Shown here: one piece after another, positions 40,051 through 48,008 of the stretch | Layout: every line of letters begins with the position of its first letter | How positions within the stretch are numbered: the stretch's first letter is position 1 | NCBI GenBank assembly: GCA_035650275.1 | Contig: DASRHY010000077.1 | Coordinates: 16,319-80,318, forward strand | DNA: 64,000 nucleotides | Origin: DASRHY01 sp035650275 | Lineage (GTDB): Bacteria; Actinomycetota; Actinomycetes; Propionibacteriales; Kribbellaceae | Direction: 5' to 3' | Position numbers and translations under genes: made by a program | The notes under the pieces: model-generated | What the model saw: the letters and a program-made list of their open reading frames with translations, nothing else | Database searches by the model: none | Told to the model about the DNA's origin: nothing

Positions 40051-40469
40051 CCGCTCTTCTCGGACCGCGCCTTCAGCCCCGCGCCCTCCATCGCGAGGTA
40101 GCGGTTGGTCAGACCCTTGGTGAGGACGCCGATCAGCCAGCCGCCCGGACCCGCCTGCTCGATCCGCGAGATCGCCTTCGCGCCGTTCCCGTCCGGCTCC
40201 ACGTAGTGGCCCCCGGTCGTGGTGACGCCGGGGCCCTTCGCGACCCAGACGAAGTGGCTGCCCTCGACCATCTCGGTGACCTCCCAGACCGCTACCGGCA
40301 GTTTCGGTTGCTTGATCCGGGTCTTCGACCCGACCTTCAGCGGACCGTCGTCGAGACGCTCGACCGTGCTGATCGACGCGGTCCACTCGGGCCACCGCTC
40401 GACGTCGCTGAACACCTCGTAGACCCGGGCGGGCGTGGCATCGATGTGGACGGATGACTCAAAGTTCAT
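40047..40469 (-). CDS. SRPBCC (START-like) family protein
   Basis: This is a 140-aa polyketide_cyc2/SRPBCC fold protein. VHIDATPARVYEVFSDVERWPEW is the family N-terminus and a hydrophobic ligand cavity is expected. These proteins bind or carry small hydrophobic molecules. The substrate is unknown. It is co-transcribed with the TetR regulator downstream. Confidence 0.88.
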   Translation of the reverse strand: MNFESSVHIDATPARVYEVFSDVERWPEWTASISTVERLDDGPLKVGSKTRIKQPKLPVAVWEVTEMVEGSHFVWVAKGPGVTTTGGHYVEPDGNGAKAISRIEQAGPGGWLIGVLTKGLTNRYLAMEGAGLKARSEKSG

Positions 40470-40484
40470 GTACCAAATGGTACA
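40469..40484. promoter_or_regulatory. TetR-type operator TGTACCA-AA-TGGTACA
   Basis: This is a perfect 7+2+7 inverted repeat that begins at the first base of the SRPBCC start codon. Bound repressor would block both transcription and translation start. It lies between the SRPBCC-TetR operon and the small gene at 40531. Confidence 0.65.
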
Positions 40485-40530
40485 CAGGTCGGCAACCTTG
40501 TCGACACCCGCGGTGGGTAGGGTCCTGGCC

Positions 40531-40731
40531 ATGCCTGACAACGCCATCCCGCAACCGGACTCGCCGACCCACGACGAAGACCCGGGCGCCAGCACCGAGA
40601 TGTTCCGCGCTTTCGTCGAGGAGAAGACCACCGACGCCGCCCCGTCGCAGCAGGTGAGCACCAAGGCGCTCGCCATCGTCGCCGCGGTGATCGTGGTGAT
40701 CGCCGTGGTCGCCGCGATCGCGGTCTTCTGA
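40531..40731 (+). CDS. small C-terminal-anchored membrane protein, function unknown
   Basis: This 66-aa protein has an acidic, Pro/Glu-rich N-terminal half, then one C-terminal hydrophobic helix (ALAIVAAVIVVIAVVAAIAVF), a tail-anchored topology. No family is recognised. The start is the ATG at 40531. It sits 16 bp before the PhzF gene and is divergent from the SRPBCC gene. Confidence 0.65.
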   Translation: MPDNAIPQPDSPTHDEDPGASTEMFRAFVEEKTTDAAPSQQVSTKALAIVAAVIVVIAVVAAIAVF

Positions 40732-40746
40732 CCTTCGGCATCCTCG

Positions 40747-41427
40747 ATGGCCGCCGAGATTCCTGTCACCGTCGTGCGGGTGTTCACCACCTCCGCCGGC
40801 GAGTACGGCAACCAGCTCGGCGTGATCGAGGGCGCCGCGATCGCCGAGCCGCTGCGGCAGGGTGTCGCGTACGAGCTCGGCTTCAGCGAGACCGTCTTCG
40901 TCGACGACCCCGCGGCCGGCCGGATCCGGATCTTCACCCCGGTGCGCGAGCTGCCGTTCGCGGGCCACCCGACGGTGGGCTGTGCCTGGTGGCTGCGCCA
41001 GCAGGGGTACGACGTCCCGGTGCTGCGGGTCCCGGCCGGCGAGGTCTCGGTCACGTACGACGGTGACACCACCCGGGTCCGCGCGCACAACGACTGGGTG
41101 TCGCCGTTCGTCTTGCACCAGCTCGCCGGACCGGACGAGGTCGCAATGCTCGACCCCGCGTCGTTCAGCGATGGGCGCCACTACGCCTGGGCCTGGTCCG
41201 ACGAGGCGGCCGGTGCGATCCGGTCGCGGATGTTCGCCCGGGATCTCGGCATCGCCGAGGACGAGGCGACCGGGATGGCGGCGGTGGCGCTCACCGTCCA
41301 GCTGGAGCGCGACCTGGAGATCACCCAGGGCCGCGGCTCGGTGCTGTCCACCACGTACCTGGGCGACGGCTGGGCCACGGTCGGTGGGCGCGTCGTGGTC
41401 GACGCGACGCGCTCGGTCATGCGTTGA
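40747..41427 (+). CDS. PhzF-family isomerase/epimerase-like protein
   Basis: This 226-aa protein has the family features RVFTTS with GNQLGV, FSETVFV, IRIFTPVRELPFAGHPTVG and C-terminal EDEATGMAA (PhzF: EDPATGSA). It is shorter than typical members (about 260-300 aa) because the loop regions are compact. PhzF-fold proteins isomerise or epimerise small acids, and the physiological substrate of this one is unknown. Confidence 0.85.
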   Translation: MAAEIPVTVVRVFTTSAGEYGNQLGVIEGAAIAEPLRQGVAYELGFSETVFVDDPAAGRIRIFTPVRELPFAGHPTVGCAWWLRQQGYDVPVLRVPAGEVSVTYDGDTTRVRAHNDWVSPFVLHQLAGPDEVAMLDPASFSDGRHYAWAWSDEAAGAIRSRMFARDLGIAEDEATGMAAVALTVQLERDLEITQGRGSVLSTTYLGDGWATVGGRVVVDATRSVMR

Positions 41428-41479
41428 CGGACGGTCGTCGCCGAGACAGAGTGAGATTTCGTCATAGGGGAGGTCTGAC

Positions 41480-42322
41480 ATGTCCCGAAACGTCCGCGCC
41501 GCGCTGGTCCAGACGAGCTGGACCGGCGACCAGGAGTCGATGATCAAGGCCCACGAGGAGTACGCGCGCCAGGCGGCCGCGCAGGGCGCGAAGGTGATCT
41601 GCTTCCAGGAGCTGTTCTACGGTCCGTACTTCTGCCAGCTCCAGGACCCGAAGTTCTATGAGTTCGCCGAGTCGGTGCCGGGCCCGACCACCGAGCGGTT
41701 CAGCGCGCTCGCCGAAGAGCTCGGCATGGTGATCGTGCTCCCGGTGTACGAACAGGAGCAGCCGGGCGTGCTCTACAAGACCGCGGCGGTGATCGACGCC
41801 GACGGGAAGTACCTGGGCAAGTACCGCAAGACCCACATCCCGCAGGTGAAGGGCTTCTGGGAGAAGTTCTACTTCCGCCCGGGAAACCTCGGCTACCCGG
41901 TGTTCGACACCGCGGTCGGCCGGGTCGGGGTGTACATCTGCTACGACCGGCACTTCCCGGAGGGCTGGCGCGCACTTGGCCTCGCAGGCGCCCAGATCGT
42001 GTTCAACCCGTCCGCGACGCACCGCGGCCTGTCGTCGTACCTGTGGCAGCTCGAGCAGCCCGCCTCCGCGGTCGCGAACGAGTACTTTATCGGCGCGATC
42101 AACCGGGTCGGGATCGAGAGCGACTACGGCGAGAACGACTTCTACGGCACGTCGTACTTCGTCGACCCGGAGGGCAAGTTCGTCGGCGAGACCGGTGACC
42201 CGCACGAGCCGGAGCTGATCGTCCGCGATCTCGACCTCGAGCTGCTCGAGACGGTCCGGGACCGCTGGCAGTTCTACCGCGACCGCCGGCCGGACGCGTA
42301 CGACGGGCTGGTGCAGCCGTGA
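41480..42322 (+). CDS. nitrilase-superfamily hydrolase, probable beta-ureidopropionase / N-carbamoyl amidohydrolase
   Basis: This is a 280-aa carbon-nitrogen hydrolase with the complete catalytic triad Glu44 (CFQELFYGPYF), Lys117 (KYRKTHIPQ) and Cys154 (ICYDRHFPEGW). It cleaves N-carbamoyl-beta-amino acids, the last step of reductive pyrimidine degradation. A GGGGAGG site precedes the ATG. It overlaps the dihydropyrimidinase gene by 4 bp, supporting the pathway assignment. Confidence 0.92.
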   Translation: MSRNVRAALVQTSWTGDQESMIKAHEEYARQAAAQGAKVICFQELFYGPYFCQLQDPKFYEFAESVPGPTTERFSALAEELGMVIVLPVYEQEQPGVLYKTAAVIDADGKYLGKYRKTHIPQVKGFWEKFYFRPGNLGYPVFDTAVGRVGVYICYDRHFPEGWRALGLAGAQIVFNPSATHRGLSSYLWQLEQPASAVANEYFIGAINRVGIESDYGENDFYGTSYFVDPEGKFVGETGDPHEPELIVRDLDLELLETVRDRWQFYRDRRPDAYDGLVQP

Positions 42323-43725
42323 CTCTGCTCATCAAGGACGGCACGGTCGTCGGCCCGAGTGGTGCGCACGCGGCCGACGTACTGGTCGGCGGCGAGAAGA
42401 TCGTCGCGCTGTTCGAGCCCGGCTTCGACCAGGGCGCGCAGGCCGACCAGACGATCGTTGCCACCGGCAAGTACGTGATCCCGGGCGGGATCGACGCGCA
42501 CACGCACATGGAGCTGCCGTTCGGCGGCACCGCGGCGTCGGACACGTTCGAGACCGGGACCCGGGCGGCGGCCTGGGGCGGTACCACCACGATCATCGAC
42601 TTCGCCGTGCAGCGCACCGGTGAGGTGGTGCAGGACGGGCTGGCGGCGTGGCACGCCAAGGCCGAAGGGAACTGCCACATCGACTACGCGTTCCACATGA
42701 TCCTCGGCGGCGTGGACGACGACGCGCTGAAGGCGATGGACCAGTTGGTGCACGACGAGGGCGTGACCAGCTTCAAGCTGTTCATGGCCTACCCGGGCGT
42801 GTTCTACAGCGACGACGGTCAGGTGCTGCGGGCGATGCAGACCGGCCGTGAGAACGGCGCCGTGATCATGATGCACGCGGAGAACGGGATCGCGATCGAC
42901 GTCCTCGTGCAGCAGGCGCTGGCGCGCGGCGAGACCGACCCGATCCACCACGGCATCACCCGGCCGGAGGCGCTGGAGGCGGAGGCCACGCACCGGGCGA
43001 TCTCGCTGGCCGAGGTCGCTCGCGACTGCCCGCTCTATATCGTGCACCTGTCCGCGTCGAAGGCGCTGGAGGAGGTCGCGGCCGCCCGGGACGCGGGCCG
43101 GAACGTGTTCGCCGAGACCTGCCCGCAGTACCTGTACCTGACTCTGGAGGACCAGCTCGGCGCACCCGGGTTCGAGGGTGCCAAGTGGGTCTGCTCGACA
43201 CCGCTGCGCAGCAAGCACGAGAACCACCACCGCGACCTGTGGAAGGGCCTGCGCAGCAACGATCTCGCGGTGGTGTCGACCGACCACTGCCCGTTCTGCA
43301 TGAAGGACCAGAAGGAGCTCGGGATCGGCGACTTCTCCAAGATCCCGAACGGGATCGGGGGAGTGGAGCACCGGGTCGACCTGATCTACCAAGGTGTGGT
43401 GGACGGCAAGATCTCGCTGGAGCGCTGGGTCGAGACGATCGCGACCACGCCGGCCCGGATGTTCGGCCTGTACCCGCGCAAGGGTGTGGTGGCGCCGGGG
43501 TCGGACGCGGACATCGTGGTCTACGACCCGGCCGGGCGGACCCGGATCGGCGTCGACATGCATCACATGAACATGGACTACTCGGCGTACGAGGGCTACG
43601 AGATCGCCGGCAAGGTCGACACCGTGATCTCCCGCGGCCAGGTCGTCGTTGCTGACGGCAACTACCATGGCCGCAAGGGTCACGGCCAGTTCCTCCGCCG
43701 CGGCCTGTCGTCGTACCTGTTGTGA
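42319..43725 (+). CDS. hydA: dihydropyrimidinase / D-hydantoinase
   Basis: This 468-aa cyclic amidohydrolase opens dihydropyrimidine or hydantoin rings. Metal ligands are His61 and His63 (DAHTHMELPFGG), the carbamylated Lys153 (TSFKLFMAYPG), and later His and Asp residues (YIVHLSASKALE, STDHCPF). It starts at a GTG overlapping the previous stop. It works with the amidohydrolase encoded just upstream. Dihydropyrimidine dehydrogenase is not in the window. Confidence 0.95.
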   Translation: MTLLIKDGTVVGPSGAHAADVLVGGEKIVALFEPGFDQGAQADQTIVATGKYVIPGGIDAHTHMELPFGGTAASDTFETGTRAAAWGGTTTIIDFAVQRTGEVVQDGLAAWHAKAEGNCHIDYAFHMILGGVDDDALKAMDQLVHDEGVTSFKLFMAYPGVFYSDDGQVLRAMQTGRENGAVIMMHAENGIAIDVLVQQALARGETDPIHHGITRPEALEAEATHRAISLAEVARDCPLYIVHLSASKALEEVAAARDAGRNVFAETCPQYLYLTLEDQLGAPGFEGAKWVCSTPLRSKHENHHRDLWKGLRSNDLAVVSTDHCPFCMKDQKELGIGDFSKIPNGIGGVEHRVDLIYQGVVDGKISLERWVETIATTPARMFGLYPRKGVVAPGSDADIVVYDPAGRTRIGVDMHHMNMDYSAYEGYEIAGKVDTVISRGQVVVADGNYHGRKGHGQFLRRGLSSYLL

Positions 43726-43730
43726 CGCCA

Positions 43731-43786
43731 GTGTGTTCACGAATCGCCAGGTTTCCGGCCGGATCCTTGGCGATTCGTGAACACAC
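43731..43786. repeat. inverted repeat family copy 2 (intergenic hairpin)
   Basis: GTGTGTTCACGAATCGCCA (43731-43749) is repeated exactly inverted at 43768-43786 (19-bp perfect arms) around an 18-bp loop with inner CCGGCCGG. The arms match the repeat at 18672-18725 with minor changes. It lies between the hydantoinase gene and a same-strand oxidoreductase, so it may terminate or process the transcript. Confidence 0.8.
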
Positions 43787-43806
43787 AACCTTTCAGAGGA
43801 GCGCGG

Positions 43807-44802
43807 ATGGACATCGGTGTGGTGTTCCAGTGCGACCCGCCGTCGGCCGAGGTGGTCGACCTGGCGGTGAAGGCCGAGCAGGCCGGGTTCAGCCACGTGT
43901 GGACATTCGACTCGCACCTGCTCTGGCAGGAGCCGTTCGTGATCTACAGCCGGATCCTGGACCGGACCTCACGGGTCGTCGTCGGGCCGATGGTCACGAA
44001 CCCCGGCACCCGGGACTGGACCGTGATCGCGTCCCAGTTCGCCACCTTGAACGAGATGTACGGCAACCGCACCGTCTGCGGCATCGGCCGCGGCGACTCC
44101 GCCCTCCGCACGCTCGGCGCCAAACCAGGCACCATCGCCGAGATGAAGCAGTGCGTGCACGTGGTGCGCGAGCTCGCCTGCGGCCGGCCGGTCTCCTACC
44201 GCGGCCGCGAACTGCAGCTGAAGTGGGCGGACGGCGGTGCGCTCGAGGTATGGGTCGCGGCGTACGGGCCGAAGGCGTTGCAGGCCACCGGTGAGGTCGG
44301 CGACGGGTACATCCTGCAGCTCGCCGACCCCGACATCGCGGCCTGGATGATCGCCGCGGTACGACGCGCGGCGAGCGATGCCGGACGGGACCCCGAGGCG
44401 ATCAAGTTCTGCGTCGCGGCCCCGGCGTACGTGGGTGAGGACCAGGCGCACCAGCGGGACCAGACCCGCTGGTTCGGCGGCATGGTCGGCAACCACGTCG
44501 CGGACATCGTGTCCCGCTACGGCGACTCCGGCGCGGCGCCGCAGGCGCTGACCGACTACATCAAGGCCCGGCAGGGCTACGACTACGCCGACCACGGCCG
44601 GGCCGGGAACCCGCACGCCGACTTCGTGCCGGACGAGGTGATCGACCGGTTCTGCATCCTCGGTCCGGTGGAGAACCACCTCGCCCGGCTGAAGGAGCTG
44701 CAGGACCTGGGCGTCGACCAGTTCGCCGTCTACCTGCAGCACGATGACAAGCCCGGCACGCTGGCGGCGTACGGCGAGCACATCATCCCGGCACTGTCCT
44801 GA
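43807..44802 (+). CDS. LLM-class flavin-dependent oxidoreductase (TIGR03842-like)
   Basis: This 331-aa luciferase-like TIM barrel uses FMN or F420. GAGGAGCG at about 43796-43802 supports the ATG. Landmarks are VWTFDSHLLWQEPF, GPMVTNPGTRDWTVIASQFATL and CGIGRGDSALRTLGAKP. Related genes are repeatedly found next to hydantoinase/dihydropyrimidinase genes, which suggests a role in nitrogen-heterocycle catabolism. That role is inferred. Confidence 0.85.
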   Translation: MDIGVVFQCDPPSAEVVDLAVKAEQAGFSHVWTFDSHLLWQEPFVIYSRILDRTSRVVVGPMVTNPGTRDWTVIASQFATLNEMYGNRTVCGIGRGDSALRTLGAKPGTIAEMKQCVHVVRELACGRPVSYRGRELQLKWADGGALEVWVAAYGPKALQATGEVGDGYILQLADPDIAAWMIAAVRRAASDAGRDPEAIKFCVAAPAYVGEDQAHQRDQTRWFGGMVGNHVADIVSRYGDSGAAPQALTDYIKARQGYDYADHGRAGNPHADFVPDEVIDRFCILGPVENHLARLKELQDLGVDQFAVYLQHDDKPGTLAAYGEHIIPALS

Positions 44803-44820
44803 GACCCGCGACAGGGCGGG

Positions 44821-46470
44821 TCAGCGGGCTACCGGACCAGGGCGGTGATAGAGATCTGTGCCGGCCCAGTCGATGCGGTCGATCGTGCGTGTCCGTGGCG
44901 GGGCGGGCACGAAGTTGCTCGCGTCGTCGATGCTGCCGGTGCCGTCGTACACCGAGAGCAGCGGGTAGGCGAACACCGGCCGTGACCTCAGCACCTGGCC
45001 CGCGGTGTCGCGCTGCTCGGCGACGATGTGCCGTGGCGCTTGTCCGCGCTCGACCCAGTCGACCAGCGCCGGGAACGGGTCGACGGTGTTCAGCCGGTAG
45101 CCGTCCATCGCGCAGTGGTACACGGTCGGCACCATGAACAGCCGGGCGAACTGCTGCGTCGCCTCGGACCCGCCGGCCTGCCTAGTCACCCGCTCGTAGT
45201 AGTCGAGCGTGCCGACCGCCGGGACAGTTTGGTCGTCCCAGCCGTGCCACATGATCAGCTTGCCGCCGGCGCGCCGGAAGGCGGTCAGGTCCGGGTTCAT
45301 CGCGTTGCCCTTCACACCCTCCGGCGTCAGCCGCCTCAGCTCGGGCACGGTGAAGCGGATGTCGGCCAGCGACGAGTGCGGCGTGCCGATCGGGTAGCCG
45401 ACGTACTTCAGGTAGTTGTCCGGCAGTGGCGCCAGGAACGACCCGAACTGCGGATCCGGCATCACGACGCCGTACCAGGCCAGCTCGGAGCCGCGCGACT
45501 CCCAGCCCGGGTACAGCCGCCGGCCGTGCTCGTCGGTCGGCCCGTGGTACAGCCTCCGAACGACCGCCACCTGCGCTGCCGTCAGGCAGTCCGGCCCGTC
45601 GGCACCCGTGCACAGCAGTGCGCCCGGGTCGTACCTGCATGCCCGCGGGTCATCGATCTGCCCGTCGGCCAGCCCGTCGACGCCGTCACACGCCGCCAGT
45701 ACGGCGCTGTGCAGCGGGGCGAGCTTGTCCGCCGTCAACACCGGTGAACCGTCCGCGCGAAGGTTCATCTTCGACAGCCACGCGTGGTACATCCCGATCG
45801 GGCCCATGATGTGCGTCGGTGATCCGACGACGATGCCGTCGAAGTCGTGTGGATACCGCTGCGCCAGCAGCAGGCCCTCGCGGCCACCGGTCGAGCAGCC
45901 GCTGAAGTACGAGTGCACCGGTGGTCTGCCGTAGAACGTCGCGATGATCTTCTTGGACGCCACCGACACCACGTGCGGCGCCCGGTAGAAGAAGTCGTCG
46001 CGGGCGGCCTGGTCATGAGCCGCCCAGGTGCCGTCCATGATCAGCGTGAACGGGTTGTCGCCCTTGGCGACGTGCCCGTCGTTGGTCACGGCTACCGCCA
46101 TGTCACCGCCGTCGGGCCCGCAGGTCCGGAACGACCACCGCGGGAACAGCCCGCACAGTCCGTCGCAGCCGTACTGCAGGAACCGCCCCGACCAGGTGGT
46201 CAGTGGCAGCCGGAGCTGGAACCGCACGGCCGGCTCGACGTACCCCTCGACCGCACAGTGAGCCGGATCGCCGGCCGTGGCGTCGACCCGCGCGGCCTTC
46301 TCCACATGGGTGACCGCACCCGGGATCTGGTAGGTCCGGACAAGCCCAGCGCAGTCCGGCGCATTCGTCGCCTCGCTCGTCGCTGCGCTGGTCGCATCGC
46401 TCGTCGCCGGCACGAGCCCGGCCGCCGCGACCGTCACCAGGGCGCCGAGCACGAGCTTTCTGAGCAGCAT
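44821..46470 (-). CDS. secreted tannase/feruloyl esterase family protein
   Basis: This 549-aa exported esterase has a signal peptide at residues 1 to about 27 (MLLRKLVLGALVTVAAAGLVP). The family's CS-D-HC catalytic arrangement is visible. Cys192-Ser193 (GCSTGGREG) is the nucleophile, Asp413 (HGWDDQTVP) and His452-Cys453 (YHCAMDG) complete it, and a disulfide Cys192-Cys453 is expected. A calcium-loop-like DGVDGLADGQIDDP lies at about 262-275. It probably releases phenolic acids from plant polymers or tannins. It is a single-gene unit. Confidence 0.9.
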   Translation of the reverse strand: MLLRKLVLGALVTVAAAGLVPATSDATSAATSEATNAPDCAGLVRTYQIPGAVTHVEKAARVDATAGDPAHCAVEGYVEPAVRFQLRLPLTTWSGRFLQYGCDGLCGLFPRWSFRTCGPDGGDMAVAVTNDGHVAKGDNPFTLIMDGTWAAHDQAARDDFFYRAPHVVSVASKKIIATFYGRPPVHSYFSGCSTGGREGLLLAQRYPHDFDGIVVGSPTHIMGPIGMYHAWLSKMNLRADGSPVLTADKLAPLHSAVLAACDGVDGLADGQIDDPRACRYDPGALLCTGADGPDCLTAAQVAVVRRLYHGPTDEHGRRLYPGWESRGSELAWYGVVMPDPQFGSFLAPLPDNYLKYVGYPIGTPHSSLADIRFTVPELRRLTPEGVKGNAMNPDLTAFRRAGGKLIMWHGWDDQTVPAVGTLDYYERVTRQAGGSEATQQFARLFMVPTVYHCAMDGYRLNTVDPFPALVDWVERGQAPRHIVAEQRDTAGQVLRSRPVFAYPLLSVYDGTGSIDDASNFVPAPPRTRTIDRIDWAGTDLYHRPGPVAR

Positions 46471-46620
46471 GGTCGTCTCCTTCGTCGAAGTCGGAGACCG
46501 GAGCCGGCCTCACTACCCAGGCGTCGACCGGTGATCGCCGGGATCGACATCCGGCCCCGACTGCTGCGACGAAGGCACGCCCTGCGCGACGCGATGCCAC
46601 CACACCGATGGCGCTGACCG

Positions 46621-46684
46621 CCGGTTGTCGCGTGCCGGTTGTCGTGTGCCGGTTGTCCTGTGCCGTTGTCGGTGCCGGCTGTCA
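46621..46684. repeat. 14-bp tandem repeats upstream of the glycolipid-binding-domain gene
   Basis: CCGGTTGTCGYGTG-like units of 14 bp repeat at 46621, 46635 and 46649, followed by two shorter degenerate units. The array is in the 224-bp gap between the esterase start and the next gene, ending 11 bp before the ATG. Confidence 0.7.
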
Positions 46685-46694
46685 CGCTCGGGAC

Positions 46695-47324
46695 ATGGCT
46701 GGTACGACGCTGGGCCGCGCGGCCGGGACAGTGTGGCGGCATCTGCTCTGGCGCGGGATCGACGACCCACGCCGGATCGACAGCGCCGAGATCGAGCTCG
46801 CCCCGGACTGGCTGCTGGCGCGGGGCGAAACCGTTCTGCCTGACTACCGGCTGACCTGGTCGCTGACCACCGGCCCGGGCTTCGTCACCGAGACGCTGCG
46901 GGCAGCTGTCGACGGCGGTACCTGGTCGCGTCGGCTCACCTTGCACCGGGACGCGTCCGGCCGGTGGAGCGACGAGGCCGAGGCCAGGGGCGAGCTGGAG
47001 GGCCAGCCGCCGCCCGGCCTGGTCGACGATGCGTATGCGCTCGACGGTGCGCTCGACTGCGAGCTCGGTCCGGCCACGGTGACGATGCCGGTGCGGCGGC
47101 TCGGGCTGCACACCGGCCACCCGGTGCCGCGTCATGAGGCGCTCGTCGCCCGCGTCGAGGTGCCCTCGCTGGCCGTGCTGCCGGCGCGCCGCAGCTACGG
47201 CCGCGGGCCCGGCGGTGCGGTCCGCCTCGACACCCTCGACCATCCGTGGTCCCGCGCCGACCTGCTCGTCGACGCCGACGGCTTGGTGCTCGAGTTCCCC
47301 ACCCTCGCCCGCCGCATCACCTGA
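46695..47324 (+). CDS. putative glycolipid-binding domain protein (DUF1089-like)
   Basis: This is a 209-aa protein. It has HLLWRGIDDPRRIDSAEIEL, LDGALDCELGPATVTMPVRRLGL and alternating beta-strand patterns matching the family named for the Pseudomonas glycolipid-binding protein. The ATG at 46695 starts after the tandem repeats. An in-frame upstream ATG lies in the repeat region and is rejected. The biological role is unknown. Confidence 0.78.
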   Translation: MAGTTLGRAAGTVWRHLLWRGIDDPRRIDSAEIELAPDWLLARGETVLPDYRLTWSLTTGPGFVTETLRAAVDGGTWSRRLTLHRDASGRWSDEAEARGELEGQPPPGLVDDAYALDGALDCELGPATVTMPVRRLGLHTGHPVPRHEALVARVEVPSLAVLPARRSYGRGPGGAVRLDTLDHPWSRADLLVDADGLVLEFPTLARRIT

Positions 47325-47433
47325 CTCCTCTGCCCATCGGCGCGCCTGCGTTCAGTGGATCGTGGTTCGTGAGAGCGCGCCCACCCTGCCGCGACCCACG
47401 AACCGACGAGTCCGCTCGGATACGCTCGGCGGC

Positions 47434-47787
47434 GTGACGACGATCTTCCACATCGCGCGGCGCGCCGAGTGGGACGCGGCGGTCGCGGCCGGCTCGTACC
47501 GGATCTCGACCCGGGATCGCTCGCTCGACGACGGCGCCGAGTTCATCCACGCGTCCCGGGCGGACCAGGTGAGCCTGGTGGCGAACTTCGTGTTCGCCGA
47601 CGAGACCGAACCGCTCTGCCTGCTGGAGATCGACGCCGACCGCCTCACCGCGCCGGTCCGCGACGAGGACCTGGACGGCGGCGGGATGACATTCCCGCAC
47701 ATCTACGGCCCACTCAACCTCGACGCCGTGGTCGCCGTACACCCCTACAACCGCACCCCCGACGGCACCCTCCCACCCCCCACCTGA
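47434..47787 (+). CDS. DUF952 domain-containing protein
   Basis: This is a 117-aa protein. IFHIARRAEWDAAVAAGSY at the start, FIHASRADQV, LLEIDADRL and FPHIYGPLNLDAVV match DUF952. The function of the family is unknown. The start is GTG at 47434. It ends 220 bp from the convergent kinase gene. Confidence 0.85.
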   Translation: MTTIFHIARRAEWDAAVAAGSYRISTRDRSLDDGAEFIHASRADQVSLVANFVFADETEPLCLLEIDADRLTAPVRDEDLDGGGMTFPHIYGPLNLDAVVAVHPYNRTPDGTLPPPT

Positions 47788-47834
47788 CCCGCCGTCCTGC
47801 GCGCAGCTGATCCACCTGCGCCCGAGCAATTCGC

Positions 47835-47908
47835 GTGGTTAACCATGCGGGCGGTGGGTTCGCCCCGGCTATGAGCAGGGCAGACCCGCCATTCGCAGGG
47901 TTAACCAC
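47835..47908. repeat. 31-bp imperfect inverted repeat between convergent genes
   Basis: The left arm 47835-47865 and right arm 47878-47908 share GTGGTTAACC at their outer ends and match at about 25 of 31 positions around a 12-nt loop. It is probably a bidirectional terminator for the DUF952 gene and the kinase gene. Confidence 0.65.
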
Positions 47909-47944
47909 CCGAATGTGGCCCGCCGGTGCCGGTGCTGGCCGGTG

Positions 47945-47984
47945 GCGGTGCTGGGCGGTGCTGGGCGGTGCTGGGCGGTGCTGG
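47945..47984. repeat. four tandem copies of GCGGTGCTGG
   Basis: Four perfect 10-bp units fill 47945-47984, flanked by degenerate copies. They lie just outside the kinase 3' end in the same convergent gap. They are simple repeats with no coding potential recognised. Confidence 0.85.
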
Positions 47985-48008
47985 GGCACAGCCGGGTGGT
48001 GGCTGCTC

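Noticed and set aside
47945..47984. Tandem repeats as a CRISPR array
   Set aside because: Units are 10 bp with no spacers and no cas genes nearby.
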